Assembly: GCF_008932245.1 (NCBI RefSeq)
Contig: NZ_CP034909.1
Location: 1,674,001-1,738,000, forward strand
From: Sinorhizobium alkalisoli
GTDB lineage: Bacteria > Pseudomonadota > Alphaproteobacteria > Rhizobiales > Rhizobiaceae
DNA length: 64,000 nucleotides
Direction of reading: 5' to 3'
The notes under the pieces were generated by a model. It did not search any database. It worked only from the letters and a program-made list of their open reading frames with translations, and was not told the origin of the DNA. Shown here in pieces: positions 8,843 to 17,399 of the stretch (positions within the stretch are counted from its first letter, which is position 1; the number at the start of each line of letters is the position of its first letter). The position numbers were made by a program, and so were the translations under genes.

Positions 8843-10021
8843 ATGATTGACTTTTCCCTTGGGAAACTCGCAATCCTGACCGCCGCTGCGCTACTCATCG
8901 GCGTGAGCGCCCACTCGGCCGATGGTGATGCAAAGGAGGCGCTCAAAAGCGCCGTCGACGAAGCGATCCGGCCCATCATGGCAGAACACAAAGTTCCGGG
9001 CATGGCCGTGGCGATCACCGCCGAGGGCGGGCGGTATGTCTTCAACTACGGGGTTGCCTCCAAGGAAAGCGGGCAATTGGTCACCGACGACACGCTTTTC
9101 GAAATAGGCTCGATCAGCAAGACCTTTACCGCGACTCTCGCGGCCTATGCGCAGGAAAGCGGAAGCCTCTCCCTCTCCGACCATGCCAGCCAATACCTGC
9201 CGGAGCTTGCCGGAAGCAGCTTCGACGAGATCAGCCTTGTCGATCTCGGCACCTATACGGCCGGCGGGCTGCCGTTGCAGTTTCCGAATACCGTCACGGA
9301 TGACAACGTGATCGCCTATTTCAAAAACTGGCGCCCTGAATATGCCCCCGGCACTTACCGCCGCTATTCGAACCCGAGCATTGGCCTCTTCGGTCATCTG
9401 GCGGCAAAAAGCATGGGCAGTTCCTTCGTGGACCTCATCGAAGGGGAACTCGTGCCGATGCTCGGCCTCTCGCACACCTATATCCGGGTTGCCGAAGACA
9501 GGATGGCGGACTACGCGCACGGCTATTCGAAGGACGACAGACCCGTTCGCGTGACTCCCGGCGTCCTGGATGCGCAGGCCTATGGCATCAAGACGACCGC
9601 AGCCGACCTGCTCCGGTTCATCGAAGCCAACATCGACGGTTCGAAGCTGGATGAAAGGCTGCAACGGGCGATCACCGCTACGCACGTCGGATATTACCGG
9701 GTCGGCGAGATTGTTCAGGGGCTCGGATGGGAGATGTATCCCTACCCGACGGAATTGGAGCAGCTGCTTGCCGGCAATTCGCGCAAGATGGCCTTCGAAC
9801 CCAACAAGGCAGCGAAGCTCGCTCCGCCGCTGCCGCCGCGCGGCGACAGCCTGATAAACAAGACGGGATCGACGAACGGATTCGGCGCCTATGCCGCTTT
9901 CGTGCCCGCAAGGGAAATCGGCATCGTGATCCTGGCGAACCGAAACTATCCCATCCCGGCGCGTGTGAAGGCCGCATACCGGATCCTCAAGGCGCTGGAC
10001 GGAGCAAAGCCGCTGCGTTGA
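8843..10021 (+). CDS. Class C beta-lactamase / AmpC-family serine hydrolase
   Basis: The protein has 392 residues and an N-terminal signal sequence (hydrophobic residues 9-22, ending near SAHSAD), so it is periplasmic. All three AmpC-type motifs are present: the nucleophile motif S90-I-S-K93 in GSISKTFT, the YSN motif in YRRYSNPSIG, and KTGSTNGFG near residue 340. The YxN and KTG pair, with the length, favour a true class C cephalosporinase over an esterase of the same fold. No divergent AmpR-type LysR gene is adjacent, so inducibility is not indicated. GAGGAG lies 11 bases upstream of the ATG. Confidence 0.85.
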   Translation: MIDFSLGKLAILTAAALLIGVSAHSADGDAKEALKSAVDEAIRPIMAEHKVPGMAVAITAEGGRYVFNYGVASKESGQLVTDDTLFEIGSISKTFTATLAAYAQESGSLSLSDHASQYLPELAGSSFDEISLVDLGTYTAGGLPLQFPNTVTDDNVIAYFKNWRPEYAPGTYRRYSNPSIGLFGHLAAKSMGSSFVDLIEGELVPMLGLSHTYIRVAEDRMADYAHGYSKDDRPVRVTPGVLDAQAYGIKTTAADLLRFIEANIDGSKLDERLQRAITATHVGYYRVGEIVQGLGWEMYPYPTELEQLLAGNSRKMAFEPNKAAKLAPPLPPRGDSLINKTGSTNGFGAYAAFVPAREIGIVILANRNYPIPARVKAAYRILKALDGAKPLR

Positions 10022-10124
10022 CAATTGGTGGAGCGACGGGCAAGCATCGCCACACCACGTGCGAAGATCACCCGCAGCCGCTCAGGGTAGCGTGCGCATC
10101 GGGTCAAATAAGTCAGGAGGACTC

Positions 10125-11435
10125 ATGGGCCTGTCAGACATTTTCGGTCGACTGGTTGCGCTGATCGGGGCCGTTGTAATCCTTTGGCGACGCCAGGACG
10201 GTGATGCACTGGATCCGGCCTATGGCAGCGCCCCGAAAATCCCGACGGCCAAGCCGCAGGGCATTCCGACCCTCAAGATGCCGACAGCCAGGGGATGGTC
10301 CCCGAAACAAACGCCGACTGCAGCGGCCGGGCTCAAGGTAAACGCATTCGCCGCCGGGCTTAAACATCCCCGTTGGATTCACGTGTTGCCGAACGGCGAC
10401 GTACTGGTCGCTGAGGCATTGAGCGAGCCGGGGGGCATCAGCTCGGTCTTCGACTACGCCATGTTCAGCACGATGAAGCGCGCCGCCGCAGTGGGCGCAA
10501 GTCCAAACCGTATCACGCTGTTGCGCGATGCGGACGGCGACGGCGTGGCCGAAATACGTGAGGTATTCCTCGACGGTCTCAATCAGCCGTTCGGCATGGC
10601 CTTGCTGGGCGATACGCTGTATGTCGGCAACACGGACGGGGTGGTCGCATTCCCGTATAGGACGGGCGACACGCGGATCACCGCGCCAGGGCGACGGCTG
10701 ACGGATTTCAAGGCCGGCGGGCATTGGACGCGAAGCCTGCTTGCCAGTCGCGATGGACGAAAGCTTTTCATCGGCGTCGGCTCGCTCAGCAATATAGGCG
10801 AGCACGGCATGGCGGCGGAGGAAGGGCGCGCCGCCATCCACGAGCTCGACCTCGAGAGTGCTGAGCGCCGCATATTTGCCGCCGGCCTGCGCAACCCGGT
10901 GGGCATGGCGTGGGAGCCAACGACCGGTGCCCTCTGGACCGTGGTGAATGAGCGCGATGGCTTAGGCGACGAGACCCCTCCCGACTATCTGACATCCGTG
11001 CGCGACGGCGGCTTCTATGGGTGGCCCTATTGCTACTGGGGGCAGACCGTGGACGACCGCGTGCCCCAGGACCCGGCGCTGGTCGCTGCCGCCATAGCAC
11101 CGGACTATGCCTTGGGCGGACACACGGCGTCGCTCGGCCTCTGCTGGCTTCCCGCAGGCACCCTGCCTGGCTTTACGGACGGTATGGTCATCGGGCAGCA
11201 CGGTTCCTGGAATCGCAGCACGTTGAGTGGCTACAAGGTTGTTTTCGTGCCATTCGTGAATGGACGCCCGGCCGGGCTGCCGCGCGACATTCTGACCGGT
11301 TTCCTTTCGCCCGACGAGCGGGCGTCCTATGGACGGCCGGTCGGAGTGGCCATCGGCCCGGACGGCTCCCTGTTGGTGGCAGACGATGTCGGCGACGTGA
11401 TCTGGCGCGTGACGGGCGAGGCGGCGCGCGGCTGA
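10125..11435 (+). CDS. PQQ-type sugar (sorbosone) dehydrogenase family beta-propeller
   Basis: The product has 436 residues from ATG 10125, preceded by a perfect AGGAGG with 4-base spacing; a longer frame from 10059 is not needed. A short hydrophobic segment (LVALIGAVVILW, residues 10-21) is probably a membrane anchor facing the periplasm. The remainder is a six-bladed propeller of the GDH/sorbosone dehydrogenase family: LKHPRWIHVLPNGDVLVAE, LNQPFGMAL, AAGLRNPVGMAWEP, VRDGGFYGWPYCYWG and YGRPVGVAIGPDGSLLVADD. These enzymes oxidise sugars or aldehydes with PQQ as cofactor. Substrate is unknown and PQQ binding is inferred from the family. Confidence 0.82.
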   Translation: MGLSDIFGRLVALIGAVVILWRRQDGDALDPAYGSAPKIPTAKPQGIPTLKMPTARGWSPKQTPTAAAGLKVNAFAAGLKHPRWIHVLPNGDVLVAEALSEPGGISSVFDYAMFSTMKRAAAVGASPNRITLLRDADGDGVAEIREVFLDGLNQPFGMALLGDTLYVGNTDGVVAFPYRTGDTRITAPGRRLTDFKAGGHWTRSLLASRDGRKLFIGVGSLSNIGEHGMAAEEGRAAIHELDLESAERRIFAAGLRNPVGMAWEPTTGALWTVVNERDGLGDETPPDYLTSVRDGGFYGWPYCYWGQTVDDRVPQDPALVAAAIAPDYALGGHTASLGLCWLPAGTLPGFTDGMVIGQHGSWNRSTLSGYKVVFVPFVNGRPAGLPRDILTGFLSPDERASYGRPVGVAIGPDGSLLVADDVGDVIWRVTGEAARG

Positions 11436-11659
11436 ACACGCGGCGGTGCAGCCGTGACGATAGAAAGGCATCGACCAATGATGGCCGGATCGAGGAACCG
11501 TCCGGGTGCGCCCACACCGTCCGCCCCGCGGGCGAAGCCTTCATCGCCGTGACGCCGCCGGCGGCGGTTGCGAGGAGCCTTGACAACGGCATGTAAGTGG
11601 AACCTTCCACCGCTCTTCAGCGTTGAATCTCGGCGGCGCCTGTTGGAGGGGAGAAGATC

Positions 11660-12427
11660 ATGTCCTTTCGAGATATCGTCGTGTATCTGGATGCAGGTCG
11701 ACACACCGCCAACCGGGTCCGTACGGCGGCCGATCTTGCCACGAGACACCATGCCAGGCTCGTCGGCGTCGACATCAGCACGACGACGGCTCTTGAAGAA
11801 GCGCTCGCCGTGCAACGGGAATTCGTGAGGGCGCTGCAGGGAACGACTATCGATTTCGAGTATCGAAAAGCCTCGCCGGAGGCGCGGACTGCGGAGGAGC
11901 TCTATTCTCATTGCGCGGACCTCCTGGTCGCCACGCAATCGAATCCCGACGATCGCCATCTCTCCAATCCGGCGGTACCGGAGGACGTTCTTCTGAGTGC
12001 CGGGGTCCCGATGCTGGTGCTTCCCGCCGGCTGGACAGCCGAGAATCCAATCGGGAACAACGTTGTCGTCGCCTGGAATTTCAGCCGCGAGGCAACGCGC
12101 GCCGTCCACGACGCCCTGCCGATCCTGAGCCAGGCGCAGAAGGTCTATCTCTTCATCTACGCTCCCAACTACAGCGAGGAGAACGAGGACGTCCAGGACA
12201 TCAAGGCGCACCTTGAACGTCACGGAGCTAGGGTCACCCTGGCCGGTTGGCGCGACCGCGGCGAAACGGATATGGCCAGCGCCCTGTTCGCGGGCCTCGA
12301 TCGGGAAGATGCGGACCTTATCGTATGCGGGGCCTACGGCCACTCACCCCTTTCCGAAGCCATCTTTGGTGGTGCTACCAAGACCCTGTTGGGCAACGTC
12401 TCCATGCCAGTGTTGATGTCCCACTGA
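11660..12427 (+). CDS. Universal stress protein (UspA family)
   Basis: The protein is 255 residues with two UspA-like halves. The N-terminal half (MSFRDIVVYLDAG...) is degenerate. The C-terminal half ends with GAYGHSPLSEAIFGG, the G-x2-G-x9-G nucleotide-binding loop, and PVLMSH. This suggests ATP binding in the second half only. GGAGGGGAGAAG precedes the ATG. A 224-base gap separates it from the propeller gene and shows no other gene. A full RIME copy begins at the base after its stop codon. Such proteins are typically induced by stress or low oxygen; specific role unknown. Confidence 0.85.
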   Translation: MSFRDIVVYLDAGRHTANRVRTAADLATRHHARLVGVDISTTTALEEALAVQREFVRALQGTTIDFEYRKASPEARTAEELYSHCADLLVATQSNPDDRHLSNPAVPEDVLLSAGVPMLVLPAGWTAENPIGNNVVVAWNFSREATRAVHDALPILSQAQKVYLFIYAPNYSEENEDVQDIKAHLERHGARVTLAGWRDRGETDMASALFAGLDREDADLIVCGAYGHSPLSEAIFGGATKTLLGNVSMPVLMSH

Positions 12428-12534
12428 CTACAGCGCCGCGCGTCTTATTAGACGCGCAAAGGTCGCTGTAGCACTTTGAACTGCTGCATGTCTTTGTCCT
12501 TTAATCGAGGTCGATTAAAGGAGACATGCAGTAG
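12428..12534 (+). repeat. RIME-type element, full copy 2
   Basis: This is an intact copy: left palindrome CTACAGCG...CGCTGTAG with GCGCGTCT/AGACGCGC inside, linker CACTTTGAACTGCTGC, and right palindrome CTGCATGTC...GACATGCAG with TTTAATCGA/TCGATTAAA. It fills the gap between the convergent genes usp and the SDR gene, starting right after the usp stop and ending 10 bases before the SDR stop. In that position it could act as a bidirectional terminator. Confidence 0.85.
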
Positions 12535-12544
12535 CGGCAGCCGC

Positions 12545-13312
12545 TTAAAGCACGGACAGCATGCCGCCGTCGACGTAGATGATTTGGCCGTTGACATAGT
12601 CGGATGCCGATGAGGCAAGGAAAACCGCCGTGCCGACGAGTTCTTGCGGCTCGCCCCACCGGCCGGCCGGCGTGCGGCTCTTCACCCAGGCGTCGAACTG
12701 CGGATCGTTGACGAGCGCCTCGTTCATGTCGGTCAGCATGTAGCCGGGCCCGATGGCATTTGCCTGAATGCCGAACTTGGCCCATTCTGCGGCCATCCCC
12801 TTCGTCAGCAGCTTCACTCCGCCCTTCGCGGCGGTATAGGGAATGACCGTGGCGCGCGCGACTTCGCTGGTCAGTGAGCCGATGTTGATGATCTTGCCGC
12901 GGCCACGGGGAATCATCCGACGCGCCGCCTCGCGGCCGACGAGGAAGGCGCTGGTCAGATTGGTGTCGATGACGCGCTGCCAATCGGCAAGGGAAAGCTC
13001 GACAAGCGGCTGCCGGTGCTGAATGCCCGCATTATTGACGAGGATGTCGACCTCCAGGCCTTCGTCGTCGAGGCGTTCGAAGGCGTTCCTCACGGCGGAC
13101 TCACTTGTCACGTCGAATACCGCCTCCAGTACCTGATGACCCGCATTCCGCATTTCTTCCGCGACAATCGCCACGGCCTTTTCGTTTCGACCGTTGAGAA
13201 CGACCCTGGCACCGGCGTCGCAGAGACCCTGCGCGATGGCGCGACCGAGCCCGCGGGACGATCCGGTCACCAAAGCCGTACGGCCCGTAAGGTCGAAGAG
13301 TTTTCTGGTCAT
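12545..13312 (-). CDS. Short-chain dehydrogenase/reductase, gluconate 5-dehydrogenase-like
   Basis: The product is 255 residues starting at ATG 13312 after GAGGGAG. It is a classical SDR: cofactor loop TGSSRGLGRAIA, structural motif NNAGIQHR, and the catalytic set with Ser in INIGSLTSE and YTAAK. The Arg after the glycine loop (SSRG, NGRNEK) is consistent with NADP(H). It is most like the IdnO/Gno group that interconverts gluconate and 5-ketogluconate. It is 11 bases downstream of the enolase-superfamily gene on the same strand and so is co-transcribed with it, pointing to sugar-acid catabolism. Substrate is inferred from context only. Confidence 0.82.
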   Translation of the reverse strand: MTRKLFDLTGRTALVTGSSRGLGRAIAQGLCDAGARVVLNGRNEKAVAIVAEEMRNAGHQVLEAVFDVTSESAVRNAFERLDDEGLEVDILVNNAGIQHRQPLVELSLADWQRVIDTNLTSAFLVGREAARRMIPRGRGKIINIGSLTSEVARATVIPYTAAKGGVKLLTKGMAAEWAKFGIQANAIGPGYMLTDMNEALVNDPQFDAWVKSRTPAGRWGEPQELVGTAVFLASSASDYVNGQIIYVDGGMLSVL

Positions 13313-13323
13313 CAGTATCTCCC

Positions 13324-14523
13324 TCAAAGCTCCGAGCGGCGGCAGATCAGATCCGGACGCAGATAGACCTCAGGCAGCAGATCCGTGCCGAGGCCCGGCC
13401 CTTGCATCGGCAAGACATAACCGTCCTTGATCGTCGGCACGACCGTCACGAGTTCCTTGTACCAACCGGTATAGAAAGCCCGGACCGACTCCTGGATCAG
13501 TGTGTTCGGCTGGCTGAAGGAGGCGTGGATTGCCGCTGCAAAACCGACGGGGCCGGTGCAATCATGCGGCGCGAAGGGGCGATGATAAGTATCGGCAAGA
13601 GAAGCGATCTTGCGCCCCTCGGTCAGGCCGCCCGTCCAGCAGAGATCGACCATCACCACGTGGGCGGCGTTCCGCTCCAACATGTCCTTATAGGGGAAGC
13701 GCGAACCAAGCGTCTCGCTCGCACAGACCCAGACATCCGTTGCCGCCGCATATTCGGCCAGCGCCTGCGGCGAGTTCATGCGGATCGGATCTTCGTACCA
13801 GGTGGGGGAATAGGGCTCCAGTGCCCGGGCGATCTTCTTCGCTGTGGGAAGATTCCACAACGAATGGAACTCCACCATGATTTCCATCTTGTCGCCGACG
13901 GTCTTGCGGATCTTCTCGAAGGGCTCGATCGCCTTCTTCATTTGCTCCGCCGTGATGAAGAGGCCGCGGTTTTCTTGCGCCGGCGGATCGAACGGCCAGA
14001 TCTTCATGGCCGAAATGCCGCTTTCAAGCAGATTTTCGGCAAGCGCACCGGCATCGGTCATGAAGCCGGCCAAATCTTCATAAGGTCCCTCGCCGGCGCC
14101 AATGTTCCAGGTGTCCACCGGGCGGATATTGTGGCTGCGGACATAACCGTAACCGGCGCAGGTGTTGTAGACGCGCAGCCTGTCCGCGGCCAATCCGCCG
14201 AGCATCTGGTGTACCGGCTGACCGCATACCTTGCCGAAGAGATCCCAGAGCGCGATGTCGATCGCAGAAGCGGCGCGATATTCGACGCCTGTCGACGCCT
14301 GCGCCATCGGGAGGTCGGTCATGACCCGATTGAGCGCCTCGATGCGCAACGGGTCCTGGCCGAGTAGGCGGCCTGCCAAGGTATCGTGAATATGAACCTC
14401 GACGGCCCCGGCGCCGTAGAAGGTCTCGCCAAGGCCGATCGTGCCCTCATCCGTGTGAACGCGAACCCAGAGAACGTTCGAAAACTCTTCCGTTCTCAGC
14501 GTTTCCAGTGCGGTGATCCTCAT
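13324..14523 (-). CDS. Enolase-superfamily (mandelate racemase/muconate lactonizing-like) sugar-acid dehydratase
   Basis: The product has 399 residues. The N-terminal capping domain begins MRITALETLRTEEFSNV, and the barrel domain follows with metal ligands on successive strands: IMVEFHSLWN, TWYEDPIRM and CASETLGSRF. PHDCTGPVGFAA supplies the later His. His in place of the usual second-strand Asp (EFH instead of D) recalls mannonate and related acid-sugar dehydratases. It lies upstream of the SDR gene and divergent from a GntR regulator and TRAP transporter. Likely role: dehydration of an imported aldonic or aldaric acid. The exact substrate cannot be assigned. Confidence 0.82.
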   Translation of the reverse strand: MRITALETLRTEEFSNVLWVRVHTDEGTIGLGETFYGAGAVEVHIHDTLAGRLLGQDPLRIEALNRVMTDLPMAQASTGVEYRAASAIDIALWDLFGKVCGQPVHQMLGGLAADRLRVYNTCAGYGYVRSHNIRPVDTWNIGAGEGPYEDLAGFMTDAGALAENLLESGISAMKIWPFDPPAQENRGLFITAEQMKKAIEPFEKIRKTVGDKMEIMVEFHSLWNLPTAKKIARALEPYSPTWYEDPIRMNSPQALAEYAAATDVWVCASETLGSRFPYKDMLERNAAHVVMVDLCWTGGLTEGRKIASLADTYHRPFAPHDCTGPVGFAAAIHASFSQPNTLIQESVRAFYTGWYKELVTVVPTIKDGYVLPMQGPGLGTDLLPEVYLRPDLICRRSEL

Positions 14524-14599
14524 GCGTTCCTCCCTTGGCAGCCTGAAACCCCGCTCCGGCCATCCGGCCTGGCTCTGCCGCGGGCCGGCGGGTCGGGAA

Positions 14600-14630
14600 T
14601 TGACATACTATGATATTCTGTGAAATATCA
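14600..14630 (+). promoter_or_regulatory. Promoter with overlapping palindromic operator upstream of the GntR gene
   Basis: TTGACA (14600-14605) is separated by 17 bases from AAATAT (14623-14628), a good sigma-70 spacing. The inverted repeat TGATATT-ctgtga-AATATCA (14611-14630) covers the spacer and -10. It lies in the 139-base gap between the divergent enolase-family gene and the GntR gene, as expected for an operator of an autoregulated GntR/FadR-type protein. Confidence 0.6.
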
Positions 14631-14662
14631 CTTCCGATCGCAATACGTTTTCGGAGCGCATT

Positions 14663-15490
14663 TTGCAAGGGAGACCGCTCAAGGAGAGAGGCAAAGCCGC
14701 CAAACCCTCGGCCATTTCCGAGGCTGAAAACGCTTGGCCGCTCGAGCATGGGCGCGATCTGACGGCGCTCGCCTACGAGCGGATAGAGGCGCTGTTCGTT
14801 TCCATGCGCATTGTGCCGGGCGCCGAAATCCGCACGCAGGACCTTCAGGCAATGGTTGGTATCGGCCGCACGCCGGTGCACCAGGCCGTGCGCAGGCTCG
14901 CAGCCGAAACGCTTCTGGAAATTCGTCCGCGGAACGGCCTTCGCGTCGCGCCGATCGACCTTTCGCGGGAAAAGCGCCTCGCGGAACTCAGGCGCGATCT
15001 CGACCGCTTCGTCACCGCGGCCGCCATTCGCAATATGACCTCCAACGATCGGGCCGCCCTTCATCACCTGAAGAGGAAGCTCGAAGCCGAGGGGCCGGCG
15101 ATGACGGTCGACAGTTTCAATTTCATCGACAAATCGTTCGACGACCTCCTGATCCGAGCGTCGGGTGAGCGATTTCTTGAACGTGTACTGAGCCCGCTCC
15201 ACGCCATCGGCCGGCGCAACGGCTACCTGCATCTGACCCATATAAGTGGACCCGATGGCCTCTCGCGCACTGTCGAGCGCCATGTCGCCATCATGGAAGC
15301 CGTGCTTGCGGGCAATGCGGAGAGGGCCTGCCAGGCATCGGACGAACTGATCCAGTTCGGCATTTCCATGCTCGTCGAGCTCGAGGAACAGATCGATCCG
15401 GCCCTGCTGGACATCCGTTTCTCCACCACCCACAGCGTTGCCGGCCCATTCGCGCCGGCCAGTGACGGGAGTTCTGCGCCGCCCGATTAG
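14663..15490 (+). CDS. GntR-family (FadR subfamily) transcription regulator
   Basis: The product has 275 residues from a TTG start at 14663, with CGGAG upstream; no ATG occurs before the DNA-binding domain. The winged helix spans about residues 32-100 (LTALAYERIEALF, then VGIGRTPVHQAVRRLAAETLLEIRPRNGLRV). The all-helical FCD ligand-binding domain follows with His-containing metal/ligand segments such as RTVERHVAIMEAVLAGN. It lies divergent from the enolase-family/SDR pair and directly upstream of dctP (41 bases). It likely represses the transporter and catabolic genes until a sugar acid is bound. Confidence 0.87.
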   Translation: MQGRPLKERGKAAKPSAISEAENAWPLEHGRDLTALAYERIEALFVSMRIVPGAEIRTQDLQAMVGIGRTPVHQAVRRLAAETLLEIRPRNGLRVAPIDLSREKRLAELRRDLDRFVTAAAIRNMTSNDRAALHHLKRKLEAEGPAMTVDSFNFIDKSFDDLLIRASGERFLERVLSPLHAIGRRNGYLHLTHISGPDGLSRTVERHVAIMEAVLAGNAERACQASDELIQFGISMLVELEEQIDPALLDIRFSTTHSVAGPFAPASDGSSAPPD

Positions 15491-15531
15491 AACGCGATAC
15501 CCACAACGGATCATCCAAGGGAGGAAAGATC

Positions 15532-16551
15532 ATGAGACGTTTTCTGTTCAATACCGCAGCCACGTTCGTGGCGGTGCTCGGCCTGGCCGGCGCGGCCGGC
15601 GCACAGGAGTATTCGTTCCGGTTCCAATCATCGGACCCGGCCGGCAACCCCAATTTCGAATACCAGAAGGGCTGGACAGACCTGGTTGCGGAGCGCTCGG
15701 GAGGCAAGGTGAAAATCGAGCTTCTGCCAGTCGGCTCGGTCGTCGAATACAATGAAACTCTCGACGCCGTGGCAGGCGGCATTCTCGATGGACAGATCTG
15801 CGATTCCTCCTATTGGGCCGGCAAGGACCCGGCCTTCGGCCTGATTTCGAATCCCGTTGGCGCCTGGTCGGACCCGTCGCAGATGATCGATTTCGTCGAA
15901 AACGGCGGCGGCAAGGAAATCATGCAAGAACTGCTCGGCTCCTACGGCCTCCACTTCATCGGCGTCTCGACCCCGGGCCTCGAGGCGTTCGTCTCCCGCG
16001 TGCCGCTTGACGGCGTCGACGACCTCAAAGGGGTCAAGGTGCGCTCGCCCGAGGGCCCAATTGCGAACGTCTTCGCCGCGGCCGGCGCGGCCCCCGTCAA
16101 CCTGCCTGCCTCCGAGGTTTACACATCGATCGACAAAGGCGTGGTGGACGCGGCCGACTATTCCGTGTTTTCCGTCAACCAGCAGCAGGGCTTGAACAAG
16201 GCGGCGCCGCACCCGGTCTATCCCGGCTTTCACTCCTTGCCGCTCGTCGAAGTATCGATGAACAAGGCGAAATGGGACGAATTGCCCGACGACATCAAGA
16301 AGATGCTCGAGGAAACGGTCAAGGAATTCCAGCAAACCCAGATCGAGGGGTTGAAAAAGGCTGATCAGGCCGCACTTGAGGAAGCGAAGGCCGATGGATC
16401 CATAACCGTGCACGACTGGTCGGCCGAGGAGCGTGCAAAGTTCCGCAAGATCGCTGTTGCGGAGTGGGAGCGCTTGGCCAAGACTTCGCCGATGGCGCAG
16501 AAAGTCTTTGATACCCTAACCGCCTACCTCAAAGAAAAAGGCCTGTTGTAA
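15532..16551 (+). CDS. TRAP transporter substrate-binding protein (DctP family)
   Basis: The product is 339 residues with a signal peptide (MRRFLFNTAATF ... GAAGAQE, about 24 residues) and is periplasmic. The DctP family features are visible: GWTDLVAERSGGKVKIEL, GAWSDPSQM, DDLKGVKVRSPEGPIANVF (with the Arg that binds the substrate carboxylate) and PASEVYTSIDKGVVDA. It captures a carboxylate substrate for the DctQM pump, probably the acid degraded by the neighbouring dehydratase and SDR. GGGAGGAAAG precedes the ATG. It is followed by hairpins and a repeat before dctQ, so it is probably expressed above the membrane subunits. Confidence 0.9.
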   Translation: MRRFLFNTAATFVAVLGLAGAAGAQEYSFRFQSSDPAGNPNFEYQKGWTDLVAERSGGKVKIELLPVGSVVEYNETLDAVAGGILDGQICDSSYWAGKDPAFGLISNPVGAWSDPSQMIDFVENGGGKEIMQELLGSYGLHFIGVSTPGLEAFVSRVPLDGVDDLKGVKVRSPEGPIANVFAAAGAAPVNLPASEVYTSIDKGVVDAADYSVFSVNQQQGLNKAAPHPVYPGFHSLPLVEVSMNKAKWDELPDDIKKMLEETVKEFQQTQIEGLKKADQAALEEAKADGSITVHDWSAEERAKFRKIAVAEWERLAKTSPMAQKVFDTLTAYLKEKGLL

Positions 16552-16583
16552 CAGGCTCTGGGCGGCCCACCGGCTGGGCCGCC
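16541..16583 (+). terminator. Tandem hairpins at the end of dctP
   Basis: GCCTGT-tgta-ACAGGC (16541-16556) spans the dctP stop codon. GGCGGCCCA-ccggc-TGGGCCGCC (16561-16583) follows with a perfect 9-base stem and TTACCTT after it. Together they could cause partial termination or protect the dctP mRNA end, lowering dctQM expression. Confidence 0.55.
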
Positions 16584-16599
16584 TTACCTTGATATTGGC

Positions 16600-16699
16600 T
16601 AGAGCGGGATGCGCTCACATACGTTCGCGCCACCGATCTATCTGTTTGTTTTGCCGCATTTGTCCGACGTCAGGTGATTCCACGTGACCGCAAAATGCT
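16600..16699. repeat. Dispersed rhizobial palindromic repeat abutting a RIME copy
   Basis: The segment is bounded by TAGAGC (16600-16605) and GCTCTA (16697-16702), and contains GGGATGCG and CACGTGACCGCAAAATGC, which resemble dispersed Sinorhizobium intergenic sequences that I recall. It has no coding character and ends where RIME copy 3 begins. Confidence 0.4.
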
Positions 16700-16806
16700 C
16701 TACAGCGCCGCGCGTCTTATTAGACGCGCAAAGGTCGCTGTAGCACTTTGAATTTCTGCATGTCTTTGTCCTTTAATCGAGGTCGATTAAAGGAGACATG
16801 CAGTAG
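16700..16806 (+). repeat. RIME-type element, full copy 3, inside the dctP-dctQ gap
   Basis: This copy is almost identical to copy 2 (linker TTTGAATTTCTGC instead of TTTGAACTGCTGC). It ends with CATGCAGTAG, immediately followed by GGAGAG, the ribosome binding site of dctQ (ATG 16818). It is therefore inserted within an operon, directly in front of a translation signal. Confidence 0.85.
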
Positions 16807-16817
16807 GGAGAGAAGCG

Positions 16818-17396
16818 ATGGCCGATCATTCTCGCACGAGAGAAGAGATAGATTTGGCGGCGACAAGCGAGGGCATCGCCGCCCCGGCTCCCGAAGCCGG
16901 CCTTATGGGGCGGATCGTGGACAAGGTCGCATACGTCTTCGCAGCCGGCATCGTCGCAGCCGCACTCATCCTGCTGATGGAGGTTTTTCTGCGCTATGTG
17001 CTCAACAGCCCCACCATCTGGGCGCATGAGACGACGGTCTTCCTTTGCGGATCCGCCTTCGTATTCGGAGGACTTTACTGCACCTGCCGGAACAGCCATA
17101 TTCGCGTGGTCTTGATCTACGACCACTTGTCTCCAAAAGCGAGACGGATCGCGGATATCGTGATCTCGCTGGTTTGTGCAATTGCGAGCGGCTTTTTCGC
17201 CTACGCCGCCTACCACATGGTGACGCGCGCGGTCGTTACCCCGGCCGGCGAAATACGCCTCGAAACGACGGGAAGCGCGTGGAGCGCACCGACCCCTGCC
17301 CTGATCAAGATCTTCATCTTCGTCACGATGGTCTTGCTGGTCCTGCAATTCTTGATCCTGGCTTTCAACTATGCCCGCAGCGACCGGAGAGATTAG
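16818..17396 (+). CDS. TRAP transporter small membrane subunit (DctQ family)
   Basis: The product has 192 residues and four predicted membrane helices, beginning at VAYVFAAGIVAAALILL, VFLCGSAFVFGGL, IVISLVCAIASGFFAY and IFIFVTMVLLVLQFLIL. A polar N-terminal tail of about 30 residues precedes them. The RYVLNSPTIWAHET segment is the conserved DctQ core. It forms the membrane complex with DctM, whose gene begins 3 bases after its stop. The ribosome binding site GGAGAG abuts RIME copy 3. Confidence 0.88.
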   Translation: MADHSRTREEIDLAATSEGIAAPAPEAGLMGRIVDKVAYVFAAGIVAAALILLMEVFLRYVLNSPTIWAHETTVFLCGSAFVFGGLYCTCRNSHIRVVLIYDHLSPKARRIADIVISLVCAIASGFFAYAAYHMVTRAVVTPAGEIRLETTGSAWSAPTPALIKIFIFVTMVLLVLQFLILAFNYARSDRRD

Positions 17397-17399
17397 CCC

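Noticed and set aside
16700..16806. RIME copy considered as a small RNA gene or insertion sequence.
   Set aside because: It has no promoter, transposase or target duplication that I can see; it is listed as a repeat only.
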